From NCBI GenBank assembly GCA_964020155.1, contig OZ026555.1, positions 1,987,782-2,051,781 on the forward strand: a DNA stretch of 64,000 bases. Reading direction: 5' to 3'. Source of the stretch: Chondrilla cf. caribensis (Eukaryota > Porifera > Demospongiae > Chondrillida > Chondrillidae). This document shows positions 46,598 to 60,842 of the stretch, piece by piece; within the stretch, counting starts at the first letter, position 1, and every line of letters begins with the position of its first letter. The position numbers were made by a program, and so were the translations under genes. The notes under the pieces are model-generated. The model did not search any database. It was given only the letters and a program-made list of their open reading frames with translations, and had not been told where the DNA came from.

Positions 46598-49500
46598 CCG
46601 TATCCAAGAAGAAATGGAAGTCCATCCAATTTGAGCAAGATAATCCAAACATTATCAACAAACACAAATCCAAAATTTTTGTGGACAAAGAGTTACTCCG
46701 AGTAGGCCTCCATCAATTCCTTTTACCCTCCAGTGTACCATTCGTGTGTCTTACTGCATAGTCTTGGGATCACCTAGGATTCCATTAAAATAGACTTCCA
46801 TTTCTTCTCGACAACAGCCTCTGGTGTGCGAAAAATGTACCAAAAATTTCTTTACGAATAAGTGTAATCTGCTCCTTTCATATCCCCAAAAAGTTCACTG
46901 CACTTTGATTCCTCTTCTTCAAATTGCTAACTTGATTGGTCATCAGTGAAACCAAAGGGGAGACCTGTAAACACAGGACAGTTGGTCAGGCTTTATCAGA
47001 AAGTCATAACAATGTGGACAACATTCAATAATGAGCAATTTTCCATGTCCAGTGGGAAGGCAAACGAATGTATCTTTCCCAATAGGACACTGGTCAATGT
47101 GCTTTTCTGATATACCATTAGATTACTTGACAGTTTCTGTGAACTGAAAAGAGCAAAGCGAATAGCCTAGGACACCAAGACGTCCATCTTCTAGTACTAA
47201 CTAACCAGCTTCATGAAAACAGTCTAAAATGAGCAATTATCCATGCCCAGTGGGAAGGCAAACGAGCGTATCTTTCCCAATTATAGGACAACGGTCAATG
47301 CACTCTTCTGATATACTGTTTGCCGATTACTTGAGTGTTTCTGTGAACTCAAAAGAGCGGAGTGAATAGCCTAGGACACCAAGACGTTCATCTTCTAGTA
47401 CTAACTAACCAGCTTCATGAATATTGTTGACCGGTTTTTTGGTCAGAAAAGGTGTTAACTAATGTCTATTGCCGCTAAACCGTCCCTTCCCTTTCAGCCT
47501 CTGGTCGTGTGTGGGGGACAGTTTAGCTGCCAGACTAGGTCAGACAGACTACTATCAGCTACTCATCAATTTATAATTCCCTCTCTAATGGTTTATAGAT
47601 ACTCGATTATGAAGATCTCATCGCTTTAATGCCGGATAAAACTACCACAAATGGATTCACCTAAGCAGTGGAGACATTTTCTGGAATGAAGAAAATGGCG
47701 TTCCTCGATCGATCGATCCAGTGAACTCACCTCTTGATAATTTACATATTATGACCCATCCCTGTTGTACAAATTCCTTCTTCTCTCAAACAAGCTTGGA
47801 TAGTAGGTGATTTGATGCCATTTGAATAGCTAACTACAATACTCTGCTTTCTATAATGGCTGTAGACTATGGTTGCTTCATCGCATGTCTCTCCGTAGTA
47901 AATCGGACTTGAATGATACACGATGAAATGTACACACGTTTATAAAGTTATGTGTTAGTTAGTTTTCAGGAATAGAACGAAACGGAACGGTACCGACGGA
48001 CGGAAAAAAGACGAAAACGGAACGATCCGTTCGAGCATTTGTATTCGTCTGTACGAAACGGAACACTAAGTTTATTTTGGTGCCTACCGTATTTGTTCCA
48101 ACAAAACTCAATGATCAGTTTCGTTAAGCTGACATCCTCCTGTGTACCCCTTACTATTATTACTATTATTGTAAGGAGAACATTTCCATAGGAAAAGTGC
48201 TTGCTTCCATACAAATACAATAACGTACATCAATAATTGGAGGTAATTGTGTGGCTATATTATGGCCAGTCCTAGAGGAAGGTATCCTTTTACAGAGTTG
48301 TTAGTTGTCTATTTTGAACTGAGATCTGTCTGAAAGGACACTATCTAGGACTGGCCAAACGGTCTCTTTTTAGGGGGTTGATGATTTCAACACATCTGCC
48401 AGTGTATACGTACTACACAATGCATACATTACCCATCAACCCTGGTGACCCAATTATTGTGGGTGGTGGGCAGTTCCAATGTGCTCCTCTATTGTTGTTA
48501 ATATGCTGTACTGTATAGTGGGAATTGTGTAGGAAACAGGTATTTTGACTTCTCTTATGTCCATAGTAGAAATAGATGTATGTCGACAACTCATCATAAT
48601 ATTATTTGAGGGACCTTCATTGCAGCCATATTGTATGCTGATTACAATCACACTGAATGATGCACACAGTACATGTGTAGCAATGTGTATATCAAATGTT
48701 AGTACTAGAACATTAAATTGTGTTGTTTTTTCTATTTCCCAGTTATCCTTCACTCCAAGAGTTGTACCTGTTGTCATGTCTGTATTGAAAGGGATATCAG
48801 TCAATGGACATGTGCAGCACTTGGTGTTTATTGTGAACAACTATTATCTCTCTCGTGGTAGGTGCACTGTTAGGTGATACAAAGTAGACATACCAAAGCA
48901 CACAAGTCACTCTTGTGCATTCATTCATACATTCATACATGTACCAACCATTTTCACCTAGTACACAGTCTCAAATCCAGACTTTTGCTAGTTTATGTGT
49001 TCTGCACACACAATAAATAACTGCTTGCATGGAACACATAAGCACACAATGGGAAAACATCTAGATTTGAGACTACTAATGTACCTACACATGTACATAA
49101 ATGAGTTCTTGGAATTGATAGGGAAGATTGTTATAGTATGTTATGGATTTTTATCTACAAGGTATCATAGCTCCCTAGAAGACAGTTTATTGTCTACCTT
49201 TATGTAAATATTTGATTGGGTATGATTATCACATTCCTTTGATCCATGAAGGCCTGCCCAAGTAGAGATGGTCCACTACACTCTGGTGTATTTCCCACCA
49301 CTTACAGTGGTATATTTATGTACAATAGGCCTGCTTACTGTGAAACCTTTCTAATCCGCCCCCCCCTATTATCCGCCAAACCCGCTATTCCACCATAGTT
49401 TTCAAAGAACAAATTAAAATGTACACGTTTAATATACATCTAATCTGCCACCCGCCAATACTGCCATCCGCCACAATTTTTGATGACAATGTAGTATGCA

Positions 49501-52500
49501 TTCACGAAGAAGATGGCCAATTTTGAAACAACGATAATTAGAAATTGGGATGGATTTTGAGCGCAACAGCTTCACCGAAGTTATATCTTCAGAGAAGGTT
49601 CTTATAAACTTAAAAGAGATGCCCAAGTAATTTCAACGCGGCAACCCTGCGATTTTTAGCTCAAATTTTAGACTACTTGATCTGTTTACAAAGTGAGTAT
49701 TCAACCATCTAGGGTCTATGATTCAACTTGTCCACTGATGCACACCAACTGAAGAAACCCAAATTCGACAAATTAGAACAGGCTATTATTATTATTGTTA
49801 CATTAGTGTTGCCATGATCCAACACATTCTGAGGTGTCTTGTACACATACCAGTGTGTAGTAGACTCAAACCTCGTTAATCCACTGACCCCACTAATCTG
49901 CCATAAAATTGAGACTCCCAATTGTGGCGGATTATCGAGGTTTCACAGTATGTACATATGACGTGTACATCTGTTAAGTTATTAAAAACTTTGTGGTTTT
50001 GTATTATGTAAACAATTGAATCTCATCACTGGGTATATAGGTGGATCACAGGTTGTGTCATGATCCAAGTGACACATAATGTTGGATTTAGTCCTGCCAA
50101 AAGCTGTACAAACTAAAAAAGCCTCGTAACTGCATGCAACACTTTTTAACATCCCGCAGGAAAGGAGAATGAACTTTATAAGTGGGAACGAAGTTCAAAT
50201 TTATCCAACAAAAAGTTAAGCCTACATGATAAAAAATTTCATATTGAATGAAACATATTGAAGATTGTTTTGTCTTTTACTTGTCCTTGAATATATAGCA
50301 ATGTTGAAATAAGTCAGGTTAGACATTGGTCACAATCTCAGCTGCCATTTTGGTCACCACTCACGTCTACGTCATGTGCACGACATACCTGCATTGGCAG
50401 ATTACTATATTTTTGTAACGAATTAGTAGTTTTTGGATAACTTGCTACTGCTTTGACAACCTTTATTGGTTAACATTACATTACATGTAGAGTTGCACTT
50501 TATGTCCTTTACATTGTTATCCTACTTTTGTTAACATTTGCTTTGATTGTAGGACATCATGAAGAAAGTCATGATTGGATGTCTTTGCTGAAGCAGTTAC
50601 TGGTTCCATGTCTCACATGTAAGTTGGGATTGGTTCTTTCTCCAGCAGAGTGGGCAGCAATCCTGTGTGGAGTGGGAGGTGCTGAGCAATTGGAGAAACT
50701 GGATGTTACCATGGAGTTTACTGATGTAAGTCCTAGCATGCTGTACATTGTTGACAAACTCATTGAACCTTGGTCAGAGCATTCAGTTTGCATATGACAC
50801 CTGGAATGTGGATTGAACCCAGGTTACCCAACCAAGTTCAACCCTACCCAATAGTGGGATTAAACCTGGTTAATGCTGGATAAATGTGAGCGAGTTAAGA
50901 TGGCAGATTGTGTGAGATTTGAAGTAATTATGAAAATTGCAATGTTTGGTATTTTGTACTTTGAACAAACAGGTCTTCTAGTGATATAAACATTACTGAA
51001 TGAAGAACTTACCAAACAACTTTTATTTACAATCAACATCCAATGTAGTGTAGATGCATGGACTATATATGAAGGAGATTGATAATGTGCTATTTATCGG
51101 TCGCCATTTTACTAATTATGTCATATAATTTCAATATCTCCCATGTTCAACTGTAGTCAAATCAACCCGGGTTCAACCTACTTCACTGGTGCATGCAAAC
51201 AACATTGAATGATGTTCATGTCTGGCATGTTGACCCTATACTATGTGGTGAGGAAATATTGGTGATTCACATTTTGGGGAAGTCCTGAAGAACCTTTGAT
51301 TGGCGGATTGTTTTAGTGATTACACAGTTTCATAACTTTTTAATGATAGATGAATAATTTACTACCTATTTAAACACCAATGTCAGTAACACATGCTGAG
51401 TGAAATGGAGGTTACCATGGTCAACAGCTGTATTCAAGAAGATCATAATTCTCAAACAATAATTGCTTAAATATACGTATACTCCGTGTATGTACTGTCC
51501 CATTGCCATTTTTGTTAAATTATAATTCTTTTGAGGTTAGCTCGTCAATTCCTCAATCTGCCAATATCAACTCTTTGCCAATATTTCCCACAACGTGGTT
51601 TGTGTAATGTAATGTCTACCATGTAACAAACTAAGTGACACACTGAACTTTGATTGTTTATGGTTGGACTTGGTACGAAAACACTCAAAACCTCACACCT
51701 AACAGCATGCCTACTCACCACAAGTACATTAATCTTATGTACATCAGTAATCAATGTTGTGTAATCATAGTACATCTCATCATTCCTGACCAGGACAACA
51801 CTCCAGTGGATGAGAAGGAATTGTGTGAAGTATGGTCACAATGCAAGTGTAAAACAGTGAAGATGAAGATTGGATATCTCATAGCACCGAAGACAATTGA
51901 GGTACGGACCGATATATGTCAGAATTATCATATTATATCTTAATTTTATCACTATTGCGCACTTTTGATAAACAAAATAACCAAAAATGCTCAGTTTCTA
52001 ATCGTAAATTTATTTTGATAGCTGCGCTCCATCCCCTATAAGTTTCTAATTGCAATACGCAGTCATGTATAATTTCAATACTTTGATTAAAACCTTTATA
52101 AACGGGTTTAAACCAAAAGTAGATAAGGATTAAAGTGCTGGAGAACGCCGAACGTATCTTATTGTTGTTACGTACTTTCGACCTTCGAAACAGTTCGATC
52201 AAATTTCTTACGTAATCATTCGATCAAATCACGAGAATATCATGTGATTAAAGATCTCGGGCTGCGCTAAGGCGTTAATAGAATCCTATTAACACTTAGT
52301 GAGCCAAATGGACATGTCCCACATGCGACCTGTAAAATTTTGTGTGTACAAGTATGTGGGAGGGGACAAGTGTTAATGTGTCATTATCTAAGGTGAAGGA
52401 TTACCAATTACAGTGAAACCTCTCTAATCCGACACTCAACGGGGAATGAAAATAACGTCGGATTAAGAGGTTGTCGGATTAGAGAGGTTTCATCGTCAAA

Positions 52501-55500
52501 TAAATGTAATACGTGTACATTTTTTCATATTTATTATACAGTATTTCACTGACTGTATCTTATGTTGCATGTATAATTATGTACCTAGTCTTATTATTGC
52601 ATCACTATTAACAATGTATAATATTATATATAATAAATATGAAAAAAATGTACTGGATAAACATTACTTGGTGTTATTTTTAAAAAAGGATGTTAAACTG
52701 CTTTGCTTTAAATATTTTTGTTTGCCAGCAATTGACCTTTTTCAACAACTTGTGTCATTTTGTCCACAAGTGTGAGGCACTCTTGGTCATTATGCTGGAA
52801 ATACAATGCCAATTGTGATAAATAGGCCAGAGCCTCTATTGTTGTGGGTGGGGATGGATCACCTCATTTTATAACCTACATGAGGATAAGCTTCCGCGCG
52901 TGACCCGTTACACCAGGGTCCGATTATTGCGTCATATGTTTGGGGATACCGTTCAGTTGTATTGCGTAATTAAAGAACATGGCGCCCGCAAGCTCGACGG
53001 TGGATGAATGCAGAAAAAATCGAACGAATTTACTCTGTATCTGTAAAATTGTCGGACTGTAGAGGTAATTTTTGTTCTGGGTACTTCAAAATCAATGTCG
53101 GTTTTCGGATTAGGCATTTGTCGGATTAGGCAGGTCATTTTGTATTGAAAAAGTGTCCGTGCTTGGAATTTGGTGTCGGTTTAAGCATTTGTCGGTTTAG
53201 AGAGGTGTCGGATTGGACAGGTTTCACTGTATATGCATTTGTTTTGTTTATACACTCATGAATTGAAGTAATTAGAGTTTAAAGCACTTTATGCACTGCT
53301 TCAAAGCTCTAGTGTACGTTGGGATCATGTTATGAATATTCCTATGAAATGAACACACAGATTCTCCAGCTAATAGCTGAAGGATCTATGATGGACTTAT
53401 ACTTACTAGTTGGTCAAATTACATGTTTGTGCTATGTATGCATGTGTGAGCTACGTACATGCATATGTATGTGTGTATTCTACATACATGTGTGTATACT
53501 GCATGCATGTGTGTGTGCTATATTATGTACTTGTACAATACTGATTAGAAATATTTACAATAAATACAGCATGCACACAACTCAACGTATAATTCAATTG
53601 TACACACACACAAGTACTCGCGGCAATTAACAATTCAAACTCGAGAATCTGGGCGATGACTCCAAGACAGAAAGCAAAATTATATCAGGTTCAATAATTT
53701 GACTCTAAATAGAATCATGCATGTTACCATGAAGTGTATATGTACGTACAAACAGATTTATGACATTACAATAACAAGCTAGGTTCGTGATGGTATTGGG
53801 CGATAATCATCGAAGCCTCACAAGTCAGGGAAACACTTCACAAACAAGGATACAACAGCTGAAGTATGGTCACCCATAATCCTTACCCACCACAGCCCCA
53901 CAGCTACATATCCACTCATCACATTCAGTCACCCACACTCCATACTTATTACAAGCACCTGTTCAAAGTAATTGGATTTCTATCGAGATGTCCATTTACT
54001 GAAAGCATGTGAGGCTCTCCTCCCTTCCTAATCCAGGGATATAATTTGGAATATTTGCACATATTTGTTCCAACATAAACTCAATGATCAGTTCTGTTAA
54101 GCTGACATCCTCCTGCGTACCCCTTACAATTATTGCTATTATTGTAAGGAGAACATTTCCATAGGAAACGTGCTTACTTCCATACAAATACAATAACATA
54201 CATCAATAATTGGAGGTAATTGTGTGGCTATATTTTGGCCAGTCCTAGAGGAAGGTATCCTTTTACAGAGTTGTTAGTTGTCTATTTTGAACTGAGATCT
54301 GTCTGAAAGGACACTATCTAGGACTGGCCAAACGGTCTCTTTTTAGGGGATTGATGATTTCAACACATCTGCCTGTATACGTACTACACAATACATACAT
54401 TACCCATCAACCCTGGTGACCCAATTATCGTGGGTGGTGGGCAGTTCCAATGTGCTCCTCTATTGTTGTTAATATGCTGTACTGTATAGTGGGAATTGTG
54501 TAGGAAACAGGTATTTTGACTTCTCTTATGCCCATAGCAGAAATAAATGTACGTATGTCGACAAATTATAATATTATTTGAGGCACTTTCATTGCAGCCT
54601 TATTGTATATATACTGATTACAATCACACTGAATGATGCACACAGTACATGTGTAGCAATGTGTATATCAAATGTTAGTACTAGAACATTAAATTGTGTT
54701 GTTTTTCTATTTCACAGAATCTCACTCGAAGAGGTGCATCTCTTATCATGTCTGTACTGAAAGGGATATCAGTAAATGGACATGTGCAGCACTTGGTGTT
54801 TGAGGACAAGCATCTATCAGCTCTCTCTCATGGTAGGTGCACTGTTAGGTGATGGAAAGTAGACATACCAAAGCACACAAGTCACTTTTGTGCATTCATT
54901 GATACATTCATACATGTAACAACCATTTTCACCTAGTACTGTGTCAGTCTCAAATCCAGACTTTTCCTCGTTGTGTGTTTATGTGTTCTGCAGACACAAT
55001 AAATAGCTGCTTACATGGAACACAAGCACACAATAAGAAAAGCATCTAGATTTGAGACTACTGATGTACCTACACATGGACATAAATGAATTCTCGGATT
55101 TGATAAGAAAGATTGTTATAGTAGGTGACACAATTTTTATCTACAAGGTATCGTAGCTCCCTAGAAGACAGTTTATTGTCTACCTTTATGTAAGTATTTG
55201 TTTGGGTATGATTATTCCTTTGATCCATGAAGGCCTGCCCAAGCAGAGATTGACCACTACACTCTGGTGTATTTCTCACCACTTACAGTGGTCTATTCAT
55301 GTACAATAGGCCTGTGTATGTACATATGAAGTGCACATCTACAAAGTTATCAATAACATTGTGGTTTTGTGTTATGTAAACTGTAAGACTGTATGATAAA
55401 AACAAATTGATATTGAATGAAACATGTTGAAGATTGTTTTGTCCTTTTACTTGCCCTTGAATATATAGCAATGGTGAAATAAGTCAGGTTAGACATTGGT

Positions 55501-57115
55501 CACAATCTCAGCTGCCATTTTGGTCACCACTCACGTCTACGTCATGTGCACGACATACCTGCATTGGCAGATTACTATATTTTTGTAACGAATTAGTAGT
55601 TTTTGGATAACTTGCTACTGCTTTGACAACCTTTATTGGTTAACATTACATGTAGAGTTGTACTTGATGTCCATTACATTGTTAGCCTACGTTTGTTGAA
55701 ATTTGCTTTTATTGTAGGAAATCATGAAGAAAGTCATGATTGTCTGTCTTTGCTGAAGCAGTTACTGGTTCCACGTCTCACATGTAAGTTGGAATTTAAG
55801 CTCTCTCCAGCAGAGTGGGCAGCAATCCTGTGTGGAGTGGGAGGTGCTGAGCAATTGGAGAAACTGGATGTTACCATGAAGTTTACTAATGTAAGTCCTA
55901 GCATGCTGTACATTGTTGACAAACTCATTGAACCTTGGTCAGAGCATTCAGTTTGCATATGACATCTGGAATGTGGATTGAACCCAGGTTACCCAACCAA
56001 GTTCAACCCTAGCCAATAGTAGGATTAATCCTAGTTAACGTTGGATTAATGTAAGCGAGTTAAGATGGCAGATTGTGTGAGAATTTGAAGTAATTATGAA
56101 ATTGCAATGTTTGGTATTTTGTACTTTGAGCAAACAGGTCTTCTAGTGACATAAACCTTTCTGGATCAAGAACTTACCAAACAAAACAACTTTTATTTAG
56201 AATCAACATCCAATGTAGTGTAGACGCAAGGACTAAATATGAAGGAGATTGATATGCTTTTTTGGTAGCCATTTTACTAATTATGTCATATAATTTCAAT
56301 ATCTCCCATGTTCAACTGTAGTCAAATCAACCCGGGTTAAACCTACTTCACTGGTGCATGCAAACAACATTGAATGATGTTCATGTCTGGCATGTTGACC
56401 CTATACTATGTGGTGAGGAAATATTGGTGATTCACATTTTGGGGAAGTCCTGAGGAACCTTTGATTGGCAGATTGTTTTGGTGATTACACAGTTTCATAA
56501 CTTTATTCATGATAGATGAATAATTTACTACCTATTTAAACACCAATGTCAGTAACACATGCTGAGTGAAATGGAGGTTACCATGGTCAACAGCTGTATT
56601 CAAGAAGATCATAATTCTCAAACAATAATTGCTTAAATATACGTATACTCCGTGTATGTACTGTCCCATTGCCATTTTTGTTAAATTATAATTCTTTTGA
56701 GGTTAGCTCGTCAATTCCTCAATCTGCCAATATCAACTCTTTGCCAATATTTCCCACTACGCGGTTTGTGTAATGTAATGTCTACCATGTAACAAACTAA
56801 GTGACACACTGAACTTTGATTGTTTATGGTTGGACTTGGTTCAATCACACTCAAAACCTCACACCTAACAACATGCCTACTCACCACAAGAACATTAATC
56901 TTATGTACATCAGTAATCAATGTTGTGTAATCATAATACATCTCATCATTCCTGACCAGGACAACACTCCAGTGGATGAGAAGGAATTGTGTGAAGCATG
57001 GTCACAATGCAAGTGTAAAACAGTGAAGATGGTGATTAGATCTTATGTAAGTGATCACTAGTGTAGTGTTGGCTCATGTGACATGTACTGGATAACCCTA
57101 TTCCACTATTTGAAC

Positions 57116-57182
<67 letters not shown>

Positions 57183-60100
57183 ATACATACAAATGGATAA
57201 TGCATAAGGATATTGAGCATTCACTTAACATGAAATAATTTCTATTGTATAACATTTTGTAGCTGACAAATACCTGTAAAGTCAAACATTGTACAATTCT
57301 AATTATCTTGTGTAACATGACTGCTCAATATCTTCATATGTTAGGTTGTGACCTCAGAAACCAGTATAATTGTACCCACCTTATCTGTGTGTACATACAC
57401 ACACCCACAGAAAACAAATCATGAGTATGTGGAATCAGAATTGAGATAAAACGGGAATCTATCACAAATTTACCAATTTCTGAACCAAACGTCCTGGAAA
57501 TCTTTGGACTTATCTTTTGCTTGTATTATATACAATCACATGTGTGTGGTACATGCATATATGAATTCTACATGCCTTTTGTGTTCACTACATGTACGGT
57601 ACATGTCGCGAGAACTTTGAATTTTTCCGCTGATTTCCGCGGTTTGCCCTCGCGGTAATCGGTGAATGTCCGCAAAAATTTCTGCAGAACGTATGTGAGC
57701 AGTCTGCAGAATGTCCGTGAAACGTTTGTGGAACGCTTTCCGCAGAAGGGGAATAGAGAGGTACGTATACGGCTTTCTGAAGAAGGCAGAAACTGTTTGA
57801 GCGAGGTGTGGCTACGAACATACGTACAATTAAAGGAACATGTTCCGATTTTAATAGTAGAAGTCGGGCTAGTACGTAATCTGTTTGGTTTCCAAAGAAC
57901 AATCTACTAACGTACGACGACATGTATACAAATGAACTGATCGCTTCCTTATTATTTCCTTCTCCAGCTTCCGAATGAGGAAGCGATCAGAAAAGGGGCT
58001 GGCTATACGATATTGAAAATATGGCGGCACTAGAGATCGGATGCTGACAATATCTTTGCTCACAATTTGGGTTTCTGAGAGCATAATATCGCGCTGAGAA
58101 AATCAATTCGGACAAACCTGTTAGGAGAAAATTTCAGTCTGAACACTGTGGCAATGGCGAACTACCGCATAGAAACTTCGGACTACCGTACCTATCTACG
58201 TACGTACGTTTCTCTTGTCGCGGGTGCCAGATGACCATTCCGCAGAGTGTTCGCGGATATCGACAACTTGCCGCACGGCTATACGCGGATATCCTATGCT
58301 AATTCTAGTTTCTCGCGACATGTACCGTATGTGTGTATGCTATAGGCACTTGTATGACATTGTGCTACATTTCTATGTGTGTGCTACATAAAACAAATCA
58401 TGAGTATGTGAAATCAGAATTGAGATAACACGGGAATCTCTTGTGAATTTACGACGTTCTGAACCAAATGTCCTGGAAATCTTTGGACTTTTCTTTTGCA
58501 TGTACTATACAATCACGTGTGTGTGGTGCATGCATATGTGTATTCTACATGTCACTTGTGTGTGCTACATGTATCCTTTAGGCACTTGTATGTGCTACAC
58601 ACGTGTGCTACATGCGCATGTGTGGGCTACATACATGTCCCTCACTAAACGTACACTGTTCTGTCAGACTACCCATCTTTAGTAACACTTCAGTTTGTTG
58701 TGGAAAGTCTCATCAGCTTAACTGGCAACATTGTCACGCCACGGAGATCAGCCAGGATGCTGACAATGCTGTCATTCTGTGTTTTCTGCATGATAACTTA
58801 CATTGAGCTAGTTGGTTTGCTTGTAGTACAATTTCTTAGTATTGGTTTAACATTTCTTTTTGTATTATTTGAAAGTGTTCCATTAAAGTTGACAGATTTG
58901 TATTAAAACTAGCTTAATATTTGTGTAAATTATCTTCCAATTTAACTCTTTCTAAGAAATATACCATGATTAGTGGTAATACGTACTCATCAGTAAATAG
59001 TCCACCCTGTATAATAATGCCTGAAATTCAGTGTTTCGTGGTGAGGGCAGACAAAGCACTATAATCCCTGACATTCTTCACTTTCATTTTAAATAAGCAT
59101 ATTCCTCTTGAGAAGTTAGAAGGGGTGCCGATTTTTACAACAGAGCAATGGGTGTATCAAGACCAAATCTGCACTATTTGTATAGCTGATTTACACAGAT
59201 CTGTTAATTGTTATGAAAACTACATCAATTGTTATGTAAACTGTCAAATCATGGAGTAGAATCATTAAAATTAACATTGTGTACTTGGCAATCATGTGAC
59301 TATGCACATCTGGTGTATTAATTCATATACGACATCATCACCTGTGTGACAGTGTGTTATCATTTAAAGAGATAAGAAAGATGTCCTGTAACATCTCTTC
59401 AACACAGAACAACAGGACAACATTTGTATATATGTTTTACACACTCCACAGTAAAACATAAGACAAACTAATGTAAGAAAGTGGTTCTGTGCCTTTGAAG
59501 CTTTTCCCATGCAAATTCCTGTGGAATTACCACTATTTCCTGCATGCACCAGTTCAGGTTACTTGCTCCAAATCCGTTGTTACTCCAAACTTGGTTGATT
59601 TTCTTTTGAAACAAGTAATTCGAGTTCAAAAACACATGGGGCTGCTGCCCCCTGCACTCGAATTACTTCGGTGACTTATTCCTTCACTGTATCCAGACGG
59701 TCATTTACATTGTGTCAGAATCTATAAAATCACTTAAAAATAGACTGTGCCATCTTAAATGGTGTCTTTAACATATGTACATCAAGTCTTCTATTTTGTA
59801 GGTTACAAGGGCACCCCAAGAGGTTTCCTTGTTAACTGGTGTTTTGAGAGGAATTGTTCAGAATAAGACATCAGTAGAGTTCAAGTTGATGTTTTGGCAT
59901 AGTGATACCCAATCCTACTACATGGAGAGGATCCCAGAGGACATTCTGACCCACTTCACTAGAGATGGTATAACCTTGACTCTCAACCCTCTCAACAGTA
60001 GATGCCCAACAGGTGAGGAAGAGCTCTGTTTGAAGTCTCTGTCTAAATCTTCATAATGTGTTTGTGCTCACTTCCACCTAGGTGGTGTATCTAGTGGGGA

Positions 60101-60702
60101 ATCCCCTCATACATCTGGCTCAAACCCAACTGGAGAACCTTCAAATAAGAGACGTCATATAGAGCAGCCACCACTGGTTGGAGTAACTGGTCAGTTTGAG
60201 TCTTTAGTTACCAATGTAACTGAAACAGTGGTACACATGTACTTGTGTATACACTATACCAAACTACATACACCATGCATTGGTGTAGTGTGGGTGTAGT
60301 GTGACATTGCAATTTGTACTATTACCAGTACATGTCACTGTCATATGGTGTGTATACTCCAAGAGAATGCCATATGGAGTTTCTTGTCATTAATTTTGAT
60401 GGAATGTGATCTATTTATCTATAGTACATCCGTTTCAAATGAATACACACACATTGGTCTGAAGTACTGTATGTGTGTATGAGATGGTCTATCTTGTACA
60501 GACCTTTCCTCCATTTTACCTGTTTATATAATCAGTTCAAAGAACAAAGTGTAATGGTGTCTGGTTATGATAGACTATGTATTGTATGTACAAACTGAAA
60601 TATTATGATTGTGTTGTTTACTGTAGATTGCTCTTCCTCTGTGTTAGAATCTACTTCATCCTCTCCAGCTCAGCAGGTGGACCATGCTAGCTCATATGTG
60701 AG

Positions 60703-60774
<72 letters not shown>

Positions 60775-60783
60775 ATGTGTGTG

Positions 60784-60842
<59 letters not shown>

